Positions 17,383 through 24,894 of a stretch of DNA of 64,000 nucleotides are shown piece by piece. The position numbers and the translations under genes were made by a program. Every line of letters starts with the position of its first letter. Positions within the stretch are counted from its first letter, which is position 1. The notes beneath the pieces were generated by a model. It was not told the origin of the DNA, did no database searches, and worked only from the letters and a program-made list of their open reading frames with translations. Source of the DNA: Desulfobaccales bacterium (GTDB lineage Bacteria; Desulfobacterota; Desulfobaccia; Desulfobaccales; 0-14-0-80-60-11); the NCBI GenBank assembly GCA_041648175.1, contig JBAZPO010000013.1, forward strand, positions 1-64,000, given 5' to 3'.

Positions 17383-18540
17383 ATGCTTGAAAAGGCTCTG
17401 ATCGGTACGAAACGGTACTATGGATTGCTGGCGATCCTGGCGGGCATCTTCGCGCTGGGTTTTTTCTTCTATTTGAAGCAGTTACATGTAGGTTTGGGCA
17501 TCACCGGTATGGGCCGGGACGTCTCCTGGGGGTTCTACATCTCCCAGTTCACCTACCTGGTCGGCGTGGCGGCCTCGGCAGTCATGGTGGTGTTGCCTTA
17601 CTACCTCCACAATTACAAGGCCTTCGGCCGCGTGACCATCCTGGGTGAATTCCTGGCGGTGGCCGCAGTGTCCATGTGCGTCACGTTCGTCCTGGTTGAC
17701 ATGGGACGTCCAGACCGGGTCTTCAACGTCTTTAAGTACCCTACTCCCGGTTCGGTCATGTTTTGGGACATAATCGTCTTAAACGGTTATCTTGTCCTCA
17801 ATATCCTGATCGGCTGGAACGTCCTGGAATGCGAGCGTCATTCGATCGCGCCGCCCAAATGGGTCAAGTTCCTGAGTTATGTGTCCATCCCCTGGGCTGT
17901 TTCCATTCACACGGTAACCGCCTTCCTATACGCTGGCCTGCCGGGACGGGGCTATTGGCTCACCGCCATCCTGGCGCCCCGCTTCCTCTCTTCGGCCTTT
18001 GCCGCAGGGCCGGCGCTGCTTATCCTGCTGTGCCTGCTGGTCCGCAAATACAGCAAGTTTGATCCCGGCAAAGAGCAGATTCAGTCGCTGGCCAAGGTCG
18101 TCACCTATGCCACCTTGATTAACGTGTTCTTCTTCTTCTGCGAAGTCTTTACGGTGTTCTACAGTCAGCTCCCCGACCATATGGCCCATTTCAAGTACCT
18201 GTTCGTCGGCCTCGACGGCAAAGGCCAACTGGTTCCGCTCATGTGGTTCTCCATCGTGGGTATGACCGTGGCAGCCTTATTCCTGGTCAACCCCAAGCTC
18301 CGGAAAAACGAGAGCACCCTGGCGGCGCTATGCGGCTTGGTGATCATCACCACCTGGCTCGACAAGGGGTTGGGGCTGATGACCGGTGGGTTCGTGCCCA
18401 ATCCCATGGAGCACGTCACCGAGTACTGGCCCACCGCGCCCGAAGCCCTCATCGCCCTGGGCATTTGGGCCATGGGGTTCTTGATCCTTACCTTGCTTTA
18501 CAAGGTAGCGGTTTCCATTAAAGAAGAAATCAAGGCATAG
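17383..18540 (+). CDS. dsrP: DsrP, NrfD-like integral membrane subunit
   Basis: A 385-residue polytopic membrane protein of the NrfD/PsrC family with about ten hydrophobic segments, starting near residues 14-32 (LLAILAGIFALGFFFYLKQ). Features include GRDVSWGFYISQFTYLVG near the N-terminus, VDMGRPDRVFNVFKYPTPGS (a conserved NrfD loop) and SIPWAVSIHTVTAFLYAGLPGR. It exchanges electrons between quinones and DsrO and carries no redox cofactor itself. It is the last dsr gene, followed after 38 bases by the ferredoxin genes. A GAGG motif lies before ATG 17383. Confidence 0.95.
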   Translation: MLEKALIGTKRYYGLLAILAGIFALGFFFYLKQLHVGLGITGMGRDVSWGFYISQFTYLVGVAASAVMVVLPYYLHNYKAFGRVTILGEFLAVAAVSMCVTFVLVDMGRPDRVFNVFKYPTPGSVMFWDIIVLNGYLVLNILIGWNVLECERHSIAPPKWVKFLSYVSIPWAVSIHTVTAFLYAGLPGRGYWLTAILAPRFLSSAFAAGPALLILLCLLVRKYSKFDPGKEQIQSLAKVVTYATLINVFFFFCEVFTVFYSQLPDHMAHFKYLFVGLDGKGQLVPLMWFSIVGMTVAALFLVNPKLRKNESTLAALCGLVIITTWLDKGLGLMTGGFVPNPMEHVTEYWPTAPEALIALGIWAMGFLILTLLYKVAVSIKEEIKA

Positions 18541-18578
18541 GGGTGCCTGACTTTTATGCTAAAGGGAGGTGAAACGTA

Positions 18579-18767
18579 ATGGCCTGGCGTGTCGAAGTGG
18601 ATACCGATAAGTGCACTGGCGATGAAGAGTGCGTCAACGTTTGTCCCGTAGGCGTGTTCGAGATGCAAGACGAGAAAGCCGTGCCGGTGAATGAAGATGA
18701 GTGCCTGGGTTGCGAGAGCTGCATAGAAGTCTGCCCCTCGGGTGCCATCACTATAACTGAAACCTAA
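18579..18767 (+). CDS. Two-cluster ferredoxin with Asp in place of a cluster Cys (copy 1)
   Basis: A 62-residue bacterial ferredoxin. The C-terminal cluster has the full motif C42-x2-C45-x2-C48-x3-C52. The N-terminal motif reads C12-x2-D15-x2-C18-x3-C22, with Asp at the second cysteine position. Ferredoxins with this Asp (Desulfovibrio africanus Fd III, Pyrococcus furiosus Fd) form [3Fe-4S] or labile [4Fe-4S] clusters, so a 7Fe/8Fe switchable protein is likely. A strong GGGAGGTG site precedes ATG 18579. Its position directly after dsrP suggests it serves as a cytoplasmic electron carrier for sulfite reduction, which is inference. Confidence 0.92.
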   Translation: MAWRVEVDTDKCTGDEECVNVCPVGVFEMQDEKAVPVNEDECLGCESCIEVCPSGAITITET

Positions 18768-18785
18768 GCCAATTTGGCAGACCCC

Positions 18786-18818
18786 AAGGCGTCGATCTGA
18801 CCACCAGGTCGGCGTCTT
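18786..18818 (+). other. RNA stem-loop between the ferredoxin genes
   Basis: Arms of 14 bases (18786-18799 and 18805-18818) pair fully in RNA if three G-U pairs are allowed, around a five-base loop. Only a weak, interrupted U tract follows. It may be a partial terminator or RNA-processing site that sets the ratio of the two ferredoxin transcripts. Confidence 0.55.
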
Positions 18819-18922
18819 GTTATGTTTGAAAAGACGTGTTGGAAAGGCGGACCTCAAGGGTCCGCCCTCAAATGGGCGCACATTTAGGTGTGTTGCTACC
18901 AGAAAATTGGGAGGGGAATCTC

Positions 18923-19111
18923 ATGGGTTGGGAAGTTGAAATCGATGCCGATAAGTGCACCGGCGACGAAGAGTGCGTTAATATTTGCCCCGTGGGCGTG
19001 ATCGAGATGCAAGGCGACAAAGCCGTGGCGGTTAATCTCGATGATTGTTTGGGTTGCGAGAGTTGTGTCGAGGCCTGCCCCTCGAGCGCCGTTACCGTGA
19101 CTGAAACTTGA
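18923..19111 (+). CDS. Two-cluster ferredoxin with Asp in place of a cluster Cys (copy 2)
   Basis: A 62-residue paralogue of the ferredoxin 156 bases upstream and nearly collinear with it. It keeps C12-x2-D15-x2-C18-x3-C22 in the first cluster motif and C42-x2-C45-x2-C48-x3-C52 in the second. Differences are mostly conservative, for example ICPVGVIEMQ against VCPVGVFEMQ, and the proximal motif PSS against PSG. The open frame runs back to 18836, but ATG 18923 has a GAGGGGAA site and matches the paralogue's start. Both copies are followed by a terminator, so they belong at the end of the dsr transcript or to a downstream sub-operon. Confidence 0.92.
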   Translation: MGWEVEIDADKCTGDEECVNICPVGVIEMQGDKAVAVNLDDCLGCESCVEACPSSAVTVTET

Positions 19112-19132
19112 ACTGATTATTTTGTGCCAATG

Positions 19133-19167
19133 AAAAACGCCGGCCTGACTGCAGACCGGCGTTTTTT
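19133..19167 (+). terminator. Intrinsic terminator after the ferredoxin genes
   Basis: A G+C-rich stem ACGCCGG/CCGGCGT with an extended partial arm and a short loop is followed by six T residues (19162-19167). It starts about 25 bases after the second ferredoxin stop and should end the dsr-ferredoxin transcript. Confidence 0.85.
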
Positions 19168-19293
19168 GTTGGCGACTGACTGAAGGGTAGGGGGCTTCCC
19201 GCGGCCTCTCACTAAATGGACGTGGTTGCCTCGCGCTAAGGCTGGCTCACGGTGAGCTCTGACGGCTCTTAGTCTTAGTAAAGCCTGCCCGGA

Positions 19294-19758
19294 CTACTTA
19301 GTATAGGGATTGACCAAGTGGACGGGCACCGGTGATTTGGCCAGCACCTTTTGGGCCACACTGCCGAAATCGGCGCTTTTCTGGTCCAGCTCGTCATGGC
19401 CGCGGCCATGGCTGGTCATGACCAGCATATCGGCTTTGGTGGCCTTGGCCGCCTTCAGGATCTCGGCGGCGGCGTCTCCTTGCACCAGCTTGACCTCGAT
19501 ATTGGGGCAGGCTTTCAATTCCTTTTCGCACACCGACTCCAATTGTTTTTTAGCCTGCTTCAATTCCCAATCCTGGAAATGGTGCACTTGCACCTCAGAA
19601 GGATCACCATAGGCCAGTAAATGCGACATTAAATCCACCCCTACATACAAGAGGATGACTTTGGCCTTATACCTGTCGGCGAGTGAGGACACATGCTTGG
19701 CGGCCTTGATCGAATTCTTGGACAAATCTGTGGGCCAGAGGATGGTGCGTACTTCCAT
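19294..19758 (-). CDS. Universal stress protein (UspA family)
   Basis: A 154-residue single-domain Usp protein. The N-terminus MEVRTILWPTDLSKNS corresponds to the usual V-L-x-P-x-D-x-S strand, and KADMLVMTSHGRG is the conserved strand before the nucleotide loop. The canonical ATP loop G-x2-G-x9-G-S/T is altered to GHDE followed by FGSVAQKVL, with Glu at the second Gly position and spacing one shorter, so ATP binding is uncertain. GGGAGG precedes ATG 19758, so the longer frame from 19830 is rejected. The gene stands alone, convergent with the dsr operon. Stress-related function is assumed from the family. Confidence 0.85.
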   Translation of the reverse strand: MEVRTILWPTDLSKNSIKAAKHVSSLADRYKAKVILLYVGVDLMSHLLAYGDPSEVQVHHFQDWELKQAKKQLESVCEKELKACPNIEVKLVQGDAAAEILKAAKATKADMLVMTSHGRGHDELDQKSADFGSVAQKVLAKSPVPVHLVNPYTK

Positions 19759-19793
19759 CGAAGACCTCCCTATAAGAGCGTTTTTGGTTTTGC

Positions 19794-19954
19794 GTTTTTG
19801 GTTTTTGGTTAAAATAAAACAGAATTGCAATAAGTTTCATATTGAGCTTAATGCATTTTGAAGCGAACATTGGAAATAATATAAGCATAACATCCCAAAT
19901 TTGGAAGGGTTTTTATAATTTTTCCCCGCTTTTTCCTGACCAAAAACCAAAAAC
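19794..19954. repeat. 17-base inverted repeat flanking the usp-typA gap
   Basis: GTTTTTGGTTTTTGGTT (19794-19810) is the reverse complement, with one mismatch, of GACCAAAAACCAAAAAC (19938-19954). The arms enclose an A+T-rich segment of about 127 bases that must hold the usp promoter. No coding content is visible. The pair could be a miniature repeat or a simple-sequence coincidence. Confidence 0.5.
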
Positions 19955-19959
19955 CCAAA

Positions 19960-21744
19960 CTAACCCAGCTGACGCTTCCGCAGGCGTATGGATTTAGGAG
20001 TAACCTCCACCAGCTCATCGTCGTTGATGAATTCCATGGCCTGCTCCAGGGTGAACTGGCGAGACGGCACCAGGCGCAGGGCCTCGTCAGTGTTCGCGGC
20101 CCGGATGTTGGTCTGTTTCTTCTCTTTGGTGATGTTCACCACCATGTCATCCGGCCTGGTATTTTCGCCTACAATCAACCCCCGGTACGCCGGGTCGCCC
20201 GGCTTCACGAAAATGGTGCCCCGGGGCTGCAAGTGGAAAATGGCATAGGCCACGGCCTTACCCGGCCGATCGGATACGAGGACACCGTTGATCCGTCCGA
20301 CGATTTCTCCCACATAGGGGGTGGTACCCACGAGAAGAGCGTTCAACAGTCCCGTCCCCCGAGTATCGTTTAAGAACTGCCCGCGAAAGCCAATGAGGCC
20401 CCGGGAGGGGATTTCAAATTCCAGGCGGACCCGGCCGGAGCCATGATTGACCATCTTGGTCAGCCGGCCCCGGCGGGCGCTCAACTTTTCCGTGACAATC
20501 CCCACGAACTCCTCGGGAATATCCACTACCGCCAATTCCAGGGGCTCCACAACTTTGCCGTCGATCTCCTGGGTGACGACCTTGGGCTTGGACAGCGACA
20601 GTTCAAAGCCTTCCCGGCGCATCATTTCGATGAGCACTGCCAGTTGCAGCTCTCCCCGGGCGCTAACTTTGAAGGCATCCCGGGTTGCCGCCGGCTCCAC
20701 CCGAATGCTGACGTTATAGAGCACTTCCTTGTCCAGGCGCTCCTTGATGTGCCGGGAGGTTAAGTGGCGGCCTTCTTTGCCGCCCAAGGGTGAAGTATTC
20801 ACCGAGAAAACCATGGAGATGGTGGGCTCTTCCACGGTGATCACGGGGAGGGCCCGCGGGTCAATGGGGTCACCCAGGGTATCTCCGATGAAGGCCTCGG
20901 GGACCCCGGCCAATGCGGCGAGATCCCCGGCTTCGAGGAGTTCTCGAGAGGTGCGTTCCAGGCCATCAAAGCTATACAACTGGCTGAGATTGGCCTTGCC
21001 GACCATCCGGCCCTGTTTGAGCAGCGCCACTTCCTGGCCATGGCGCAGCGCCCCATTGACGATTTTCCCCACCGCGATGAGGCCAACGTAGTCGCTGTAA
21101 TCCAGGTTGGTGACCAGAAACTGCAGGGGCGCTTCCGGGTCATAGGTGGGGGCCGGGATGCCCTTCAGGATCGTTTCAAACAGGGGGACCAGGTCCAGGC
21201 CCTGGCCGTCGGGTTCGGTGAGGGCGATCCCGGCCTTGGCGTTGGTGTAGACCACGGGGAATTCCAACTGCTCTTCGGTGGCATCCAAATCGATGAACAG
21301 ATCATAAACTTCGTTCAGGACTTCCTGGATGCGGCGGTCGGGCCGGTCAATTTTATTGATGACCACGATGGCAGGCAACCCCTGCTCCAGGGCCTTGCCC
21401 AGGACGAACCGGGTCTGGGGCAGGGGCCCTTCGGTGGCGTCCACCAGGAGCAGGACGCCGTCCACCATGTTCAGGGTGCGCTCCACCTCGCCGCCGAAAT
21501 CCGCGTGCCCCGGCGTATCCACGATGTTGATCTTGACGCCCTTATAGATAATGGCCATGTTTTTGGCCATGATGGTGATACCCTTTTCCCGCTCCAGGTC
21601 CATGCTGTCCATGACCCGTTCCACCACCTGCTCATTTTCCCTAAAAATGCCGCTCTGCCAGAGCATGGCATCCGCCAGGGTGGTTTTGCCATGATCCACG
21701 TGGGCAATGATGGCCAGGTTGCGTAAGTCTTCCCGTACACTCAT
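19960..21744 (-). CDS. typA: TypA/BipA ribosome-associated GTPase
   Basis: A 594-residue translational GTPase. G1 is AHVDHGKTT (about 14-22), switch regions follow in EREKGITIMAKN, G3 is DTPGHADF and G4 is NKID. These are followed by the beta-barrel domain II, domains III and V, and the TypA-specific C-terminal domain (PGDPAYRGLIVGENTR; EVTPKSIRLRKRQLG). BipA binds the 70S ribosome and supports 50S assembly and growth under stress or cold. A GGAGAG site lies five bases before ATG 21744. It appears to be monocistronic, with hairpin-forming repeats upstream. Confidence 0.97.
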   Translation of the reverse strand: MSVREDLRNLAIIAHVDHGKTTLADAMLWQSGIFRENEQVVERVMDSMDLEREKGITIMAKNMAIIYKGVKINIVDTPGHADFGGEVERTLNMVDGVLLLVDATEGPLPQTRFVLGKALEQGLPAIVVINKIDRPDRRIQEVLNEVYDLFIDLDATEEQLEFPVVYTNAKAGIALTEPDGQGLDLVPLFETILKGIPAPTYDPEAPLQFLVTNLDYSDYVGLIAVGKIVNGALRHGQEVALLKQGRMVGKANLSQLYSFDGLERTSRELLEAGDLAALAGVPEAFIGDTLGDPIDPRALPVITVEEPTISMVFSVNTSPLGGKEGRHLTSRHIKERLDKEVLYNVSIRVEPAATRDAFKVSARGELQLAVLIEMMRREGFELSLSKPKVVTQEIDGKVVEPLELAVVDIPEEFVGIVTEKLSARRGRLTKMVNHGSGRVRLEFEIPSRGLIGFRGQFLNDTRGTGLLNALLVGTTPYVGEIVGRINGVLVSDRPGKAVAYAIFHLQPRGTIFVKPGDPAYRGLIVGENTRPDDMVVNITKEKKQTNIRAANTDEALRLVPSRQFTLEQAMEFINDDELVEVTPKSIRLRKRQLG

Positions 21745-21774
21745 AAACTCTCCGATAATTCCACCAAGACTAAG

Positions 21775-21837
21775 GGCACGGCAAACCGTGCCATAAAATA
21801 TAGAGCGGGCCGTGCCGCCTTGTAGGACGCGTCCTAC
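21775..21837. repeat. Two adjacent palindromes upstream of typA
   Basis: GGCACGG-CAAA-CCGTGCC (21775-21792) is a perfect seven-base-pair hairpin, and GTAGGACGCGTCCTAC (21822-21837) is a perfect 16-base palindrome. They lie 31-93 bases before the typA start, so at least the first could be in the typA 5' untranslated region. They look like REP-type intergenic repeats rather than a known operator. Confidence 0.55.
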
Positions 21838-22111
21838 GCACCACAGAAAAGCACCGGCGGGACGCCTGTGCTACCGATTATCAAGAATTTTTCACAAGAG
21901 ATGACAGCGTTCCGGGCCGGACATTATTCCCCATCCGGTGGCTCTGGGCTGGCTGTGGTCCGCGGCAAATTCCCGTCAATAATCTTTTCAATCTTTTATT
22001 ATAAACCTGAATCTCCGTATTCACAAGATGCTTTTTGGAGGAGCAGGTCCTAAGCTGGCCAACCACAGCTGGGAAAAGGGGGAATACATACCACCAAGTT
22101 GCGCAAAATAA

Positions 22112-22138
22112 GGACACCGGGATTGTTGCCCGGTGTCC
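22112..22138 (-). terminator. Intrinsic terminator for the sulfite reductase gene
   Basis: A perfect ten-base-pair stem GGACACCGGG/CCCGGTGTCC encloses a seven-base loop. On the minus strand it is followed by TTATTTT. It lies about 75 bases beyond the stop of the minus-strand sulfite reductase gene. Confidence 0.8.
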
Positions 22139-22213
22139 TTATAGAAATCTGGAGTAGTCCTTAACAGCCTTCGGATCGAGGCATGAGATGCACTTCGGTG
22201 ATCGAAATTTAGC

Positions 22214-22888
22214 TCATTCCGCCGGCAGGCCTATTTCCGTCTTGAACGTGCCCAGGCCGATTTCATCAATGATCTTGCCCAGGCGCTTTTTCTTGCCGGC
22301 TTTTTCGAACCACTCCAACACCCGCTCAGCCAGGGAGAGCGCCTCCGCATCCGTCAGGTCTATGGCAATGACATCCGCCAGGCGGGGTTTCAGCCCCGAG
22401 GCGAACCCGCCGGCCAGCATCCGCCAACCCTTGGGCGCGCCCACCAGCCCCAAATCCTTGATAACGGATTCAGAACAATTGTTGGGGCATCCCGAGACTC
22501 CGATCTTGAACTTATACGGCAAGGGCATGCCGTGATACTTTTTGTCGAGGTGCAGCCCCACCCCCACCGCGTCTTGCTGGCCAAACCGGCAGAAGGTGGT
22601 GCCAGGACAGATCTTGATGGAACGCACGCACAGTCCGATGGCCGCGCCGGGCACCAGGCCCAACTCCTGCCACACCTGGTCCAGGTCTTCGGGCTTGAGC
22701 CCCACCAGGGCGAACCGTTCAGCCGAGGTCAGTTTGATCACCTTGACGCCATATTTATCCGCCACGTCGGCCAACCGGCGCAACAGGTTAAAATCGGTGA
22801 TAATCCCGCCGGGAATATGAGGCGCAACAGCATAGGTTTCTTTATCGCGCTGCACAATGGCGCCCTTTTCCAGAATATCTTCAGCCAT
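22214..22888 (-). CDS. Small assimilatory-type siroheme sulfite reductase
   Basis: A 224-residue protein made of a single nitrite/sulfite-reductase ferredoxin-like half followed by a siroheme/[4Fe-4S] half. The coupled-cofactor cysteines are C94-x5-C100 (in KICPGTTFCRFGQQ) and C134-x3-C138 (in GVSGCPNNCSES). The length matches the monomeric low-spin assimilatory-type sulfite reductase of Desulfovibrio (about 220 residues), less than half of a normal SirA/CysI. In vivo role of that family is unsettled: assimilation, detoxification or siroheme handling. ATG 22888 has an AGGAGG site. It is monocistronic, with its own terminator. Confidence 0.88.
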   Translation of the reverse strand: MAEDILEKGAIVQRDKETYAVAPHIPGGIITDFNLLRRLADVADKYGVKVIKLTSAERFALVGLKPEDLDQVWQELGLVPGAAIGLCVRSIKICPGTTFCRFGQQDAVGVGLHLDKKYHGMPLPYKFKIGVSGCPNNCSESVIKDLGLVGAPKGWRMLAGGFASGLKPRLADVIAIDLTDAEALSLAERVLEWFEKAGKKKRLGKIIDEIGLGTFKTEIGLPAE

Positions 22889-23294
22889 GAATTTCCTCCT
22901 GTCAGAAATAAAAAATATCAGGTAATATTAATTCTTGGCGATTATATACTTAACAAATGCATTTCCCCAGAATATATATAGGAAATTACATAATTAAATT
23001 AAAAAAGTTCGCCCGCGCAAGATAGATATATAATGCAAGTTACTTTAATGTAAAGGGTTAAAATCTTGAGCGAAGCATTTACAGACCCCAAATTCCATGA
23101 CGAGAATGCCGCCCGTCGTGCCGGACAGTAGTGGTCTCGGGATAAGGTTAAGCATCTGATGCGAGATTGTGTGACAATGGGCCATAGTCCGAATTCTCTT
23201 TTCTATTTAATAACTGATACGCAAACTCATTTTAAGCAAGTCCATGGATCTAATGGACTTTTCTTAATCAGTTAGCCGGACAGTACTGTTTCAT
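22889..23294. other. A+T-rich gap containing a transposase fragment
   Basis: This gap marks the left edge of the glycan island. It carries the upstream region of the sulfite reductase gene (minus strand, with TATAAT-like sequence near 22940) and the IS1595-like fragment at 23066-23131. Nothing else is recognisable. Confidence 0.6.
23066..23131 (+). pseudogene. N-terminal fragment of an IS1595-like transposase
   Basis: A 21-codon reading frame from TTG 23066 to TAG 23129-23131 contains AFTDPKFHDENAARRAG. This resembles the start of IS1595-family transposases, which open with a short F-H-D-E-x-x-A-R segment before a CPHCG zinc ribbon. No zinc ribbon or DDE domain follows, so only a remnant is left. 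It is a short match judged by eye. Confidence 0.4.
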
Positions 23295-24569
23295 ATGAAA
23301 TATTTTTCGTATATCGGTAAATTATCTTTACTTAATCGACTTGCCTTTTATTCTCTGTTGGGGTCTAGCGCCTTTACTATCATCTTATGGTCTCCAAATA
23401 TTTTAGGGAAGCACCTTGGTCACTGGACAAAGGTCTATATCCACATATTCCCTTTGGTTATAGTGTTTTTGGCTTACTCCTGGCAAGTAGTGACGAGCAG
23501 AAAACATCGTTTGGTAATAATATTAATGGTCTCGATAATTATTTTGGGAATAGTTAATGTTGTGTTGAGCGATGAAGTCTCTAGGTCGATTCCGGAAATG
23601 CGAATCTTCTTGGTTACCGGTATCTTTGGATTATGGCCTTCAATGTTTTTGATAAACACCGGCCACCGGCGCCAAGTGTTCGACTGGTTCTGTTGTGGGT
23701 GCCTGGCCATTATCGTGCCGGTGGAAATTATCTTCTGGTTGATTGGGAACTATTATAGTTCGTTTCAGATCTTTACGTTGCATCCGATCCCCTTAGGAAC
23801 TCTTATAATCCTGCTGTCACCCGGCCCCATTCACCTGCTCGTATCAAAAAGTTTCAAAGTGAATCTGTTCAGCTTGTTATTGGTCTCCTCAAGCCTCATG
23901 CTGATTTTTGTTACCCACAAGCGCAGCACCTGGATTGCACTGACCGTCATGTTAGTGCTGGCGATAGTTTTCCTGACTCGCCGCCGCCGCTGCCTTCTGG
24001 CAACCCTACTGGTGGTTGCGGCCCTGATCCTATCTGTTCAAGCCAAGCGTTTTTATGACCGCCTCGACCCCAGCGTCAATCGTTATGCCAGCGTCCTGCA
24101 ACGCGTGGAGCTCTATAACTTTGCCCTGCACATTTGGGAAACCCACCCGCTTATGGGTATCGGCTTACGCCCTTTAACTCATGCCAGGTACTTAAAAGAT
24201 TACCATCAATATAATAAGAATCTTATAGATTTTAGTCAAAGTGTCGCAAAGCTCCAAACCTTAGACAATATGGTGCTTACTGCCATCGTAGAACTGGGCA
24301 GCTTGATGACCTTAGCATACTTGGGACTGGTCATCGTTATCATGGTAAGATATGGTCGAGCCTTGTGGTCCACTCCGGCAACCAGCTTCACGGATTGGTA
24401 CCGGATGCTTGTCCTGGTCGGCCTAGCCATCCATTCCATGAGCTACGACTCCCTCCTCTTCCCTCCGGTTAATTGGATTTTTCACATCCAGCTGGGGATC
24501 ATGGCCGGCTACCAGACCGCCGAGAAGGCCCTTGGCTCAGAGGCTGGTTTGCGCCATGTTATTACCTGA
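23295..24569 (+). CDS. O-antigen polymerase/ligase-like membrane protein
   Basis: A 424-residue polytopic protein with about ten hydrophobic segments and a large extracytoplasmic loop. The motif HPLMGIGLRPLTHARYL in that loop is typical of the Wzy_C/WaaL domain (H-P-x-x-G-x-G), which transfers lipid-linked glycan. Nearby THKRSTWIAL matches the basic segment before it in this family. It may polymerise repeat units or ligate the finished glycan; sequence alone does not decide. It is the first intact gene of the island and its A+T content is higher than that of the dsr region. ATG 23295 is the only sensible start. Confidence 0.78.
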   Translation: MKYFSYIGKLSLLNRLAFYSLLGSSAFTIILWSPNILGKHLGHWTKVYIHIFPLVIVFLAYSWQVVTSRKHRLVIILMVSIIILGIVNVVLSDEVSRSIPEMRIFLVTGIFGLWPSMFLINTGHRRQVFDWFCCGCLAIIVPVEIIFWLIGNYYSSFQIFTLHPIPLGTLIILLSPGPIHLLVSKSFKVNLFSLLLVSSSLMLIFVTHKRSTWIALTVMLVLAIVFLTRRRRCLLATLLVVAALILSVQAKRFYDRLDPSVNRYASVLQRVELYNFALHIWETHPLMGIGLRPLTHARYLKDYHQYNKNLIDFSQSVAKLQTLDNMVLTAIVELGSLMTLAYLGLVIVIMVRYGRALWSTPATSFTDWYRMLVLVGLAIHSMSYDSLLFPPVNWIFHIQLGIMAGYQTAEKALGSEAGLRHVIT

Positions 24570-24894
24570 TATTATTCAGGCCATTTAACTGTCCTTGCAA
24601 ATGCGGGCTTCAAGCCCTAGCGACTGTTCGGGGGGTAACGCCAGGGCGGCGTGGCGGCCCAGCTTCGCACGGTCTCGGGCGACCTGGGTTCTGAAGGGTG
24701 GGTGGTATGTCCAAGCTTTTGGGAGAATTACTTTTTTAACAATTTGTGTTATTATGCTGTCGGCGAGAGGATTTGGCGTCAAGAGAAGGAACTTTTGGGG
24801 GTTTTCCCCTGGGCAAAGAGGTCCCCAGAACCATTTTATTCTGCGGTGGCCGCGGTTGCCGCATAATCTGGGTTAAAACTCAAGGAATCATTTC
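24570..24894. other. Gap holding repeated leader module A
   Basis: No gene is supported here; short frames lack family features. The main content is the promoter-hairpin leader at 24750-24876. The segment 24690-24755, around GGGTGGTATGTCCAAGCTTT, also resembles 56175-56235. Confidence 0.6.
24750..24876 (+). promoter_or_regulatory. Leader module A: extended -10 promoter and conserved hairpin
   Basis: TG-T-TATTAT (24747-24755) is an extended -10 box. A hairpin GGG-CAAAGAGGT-CCC starts 55 bases later (24811). It is followed by ACCATTTTATTCTGCGGTGG and TTGCCGCATAATCTGGGTTA (24856 onward), 39 bases before the SDR gene. The same order and sequence recur at 56230-56638 and 59957-60078. Function is inferred: a shared promoter and transcribed leader, possibly an antitermination site. 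Confidence 0.6.

Larger units (their letters stand above)
21745..22213. other. Non-coding gap between typA and the sulfite reductase gene
   Basis: No convincing gene is seen. The gap holds two perfect inverted repeats near typA (21775-21837) and the minus-strand terminator at 22112-22138, described separately. The rest (about 21880-22100) shows nothing recognisable. Confidence 0.6.

Noticed and set aside
21881..22117. Short minus-strand frame between typA and the sulfite reductase gene
   Set aside because: No ribosome site or recognisable domain, and it runs through the terminator hairpin.
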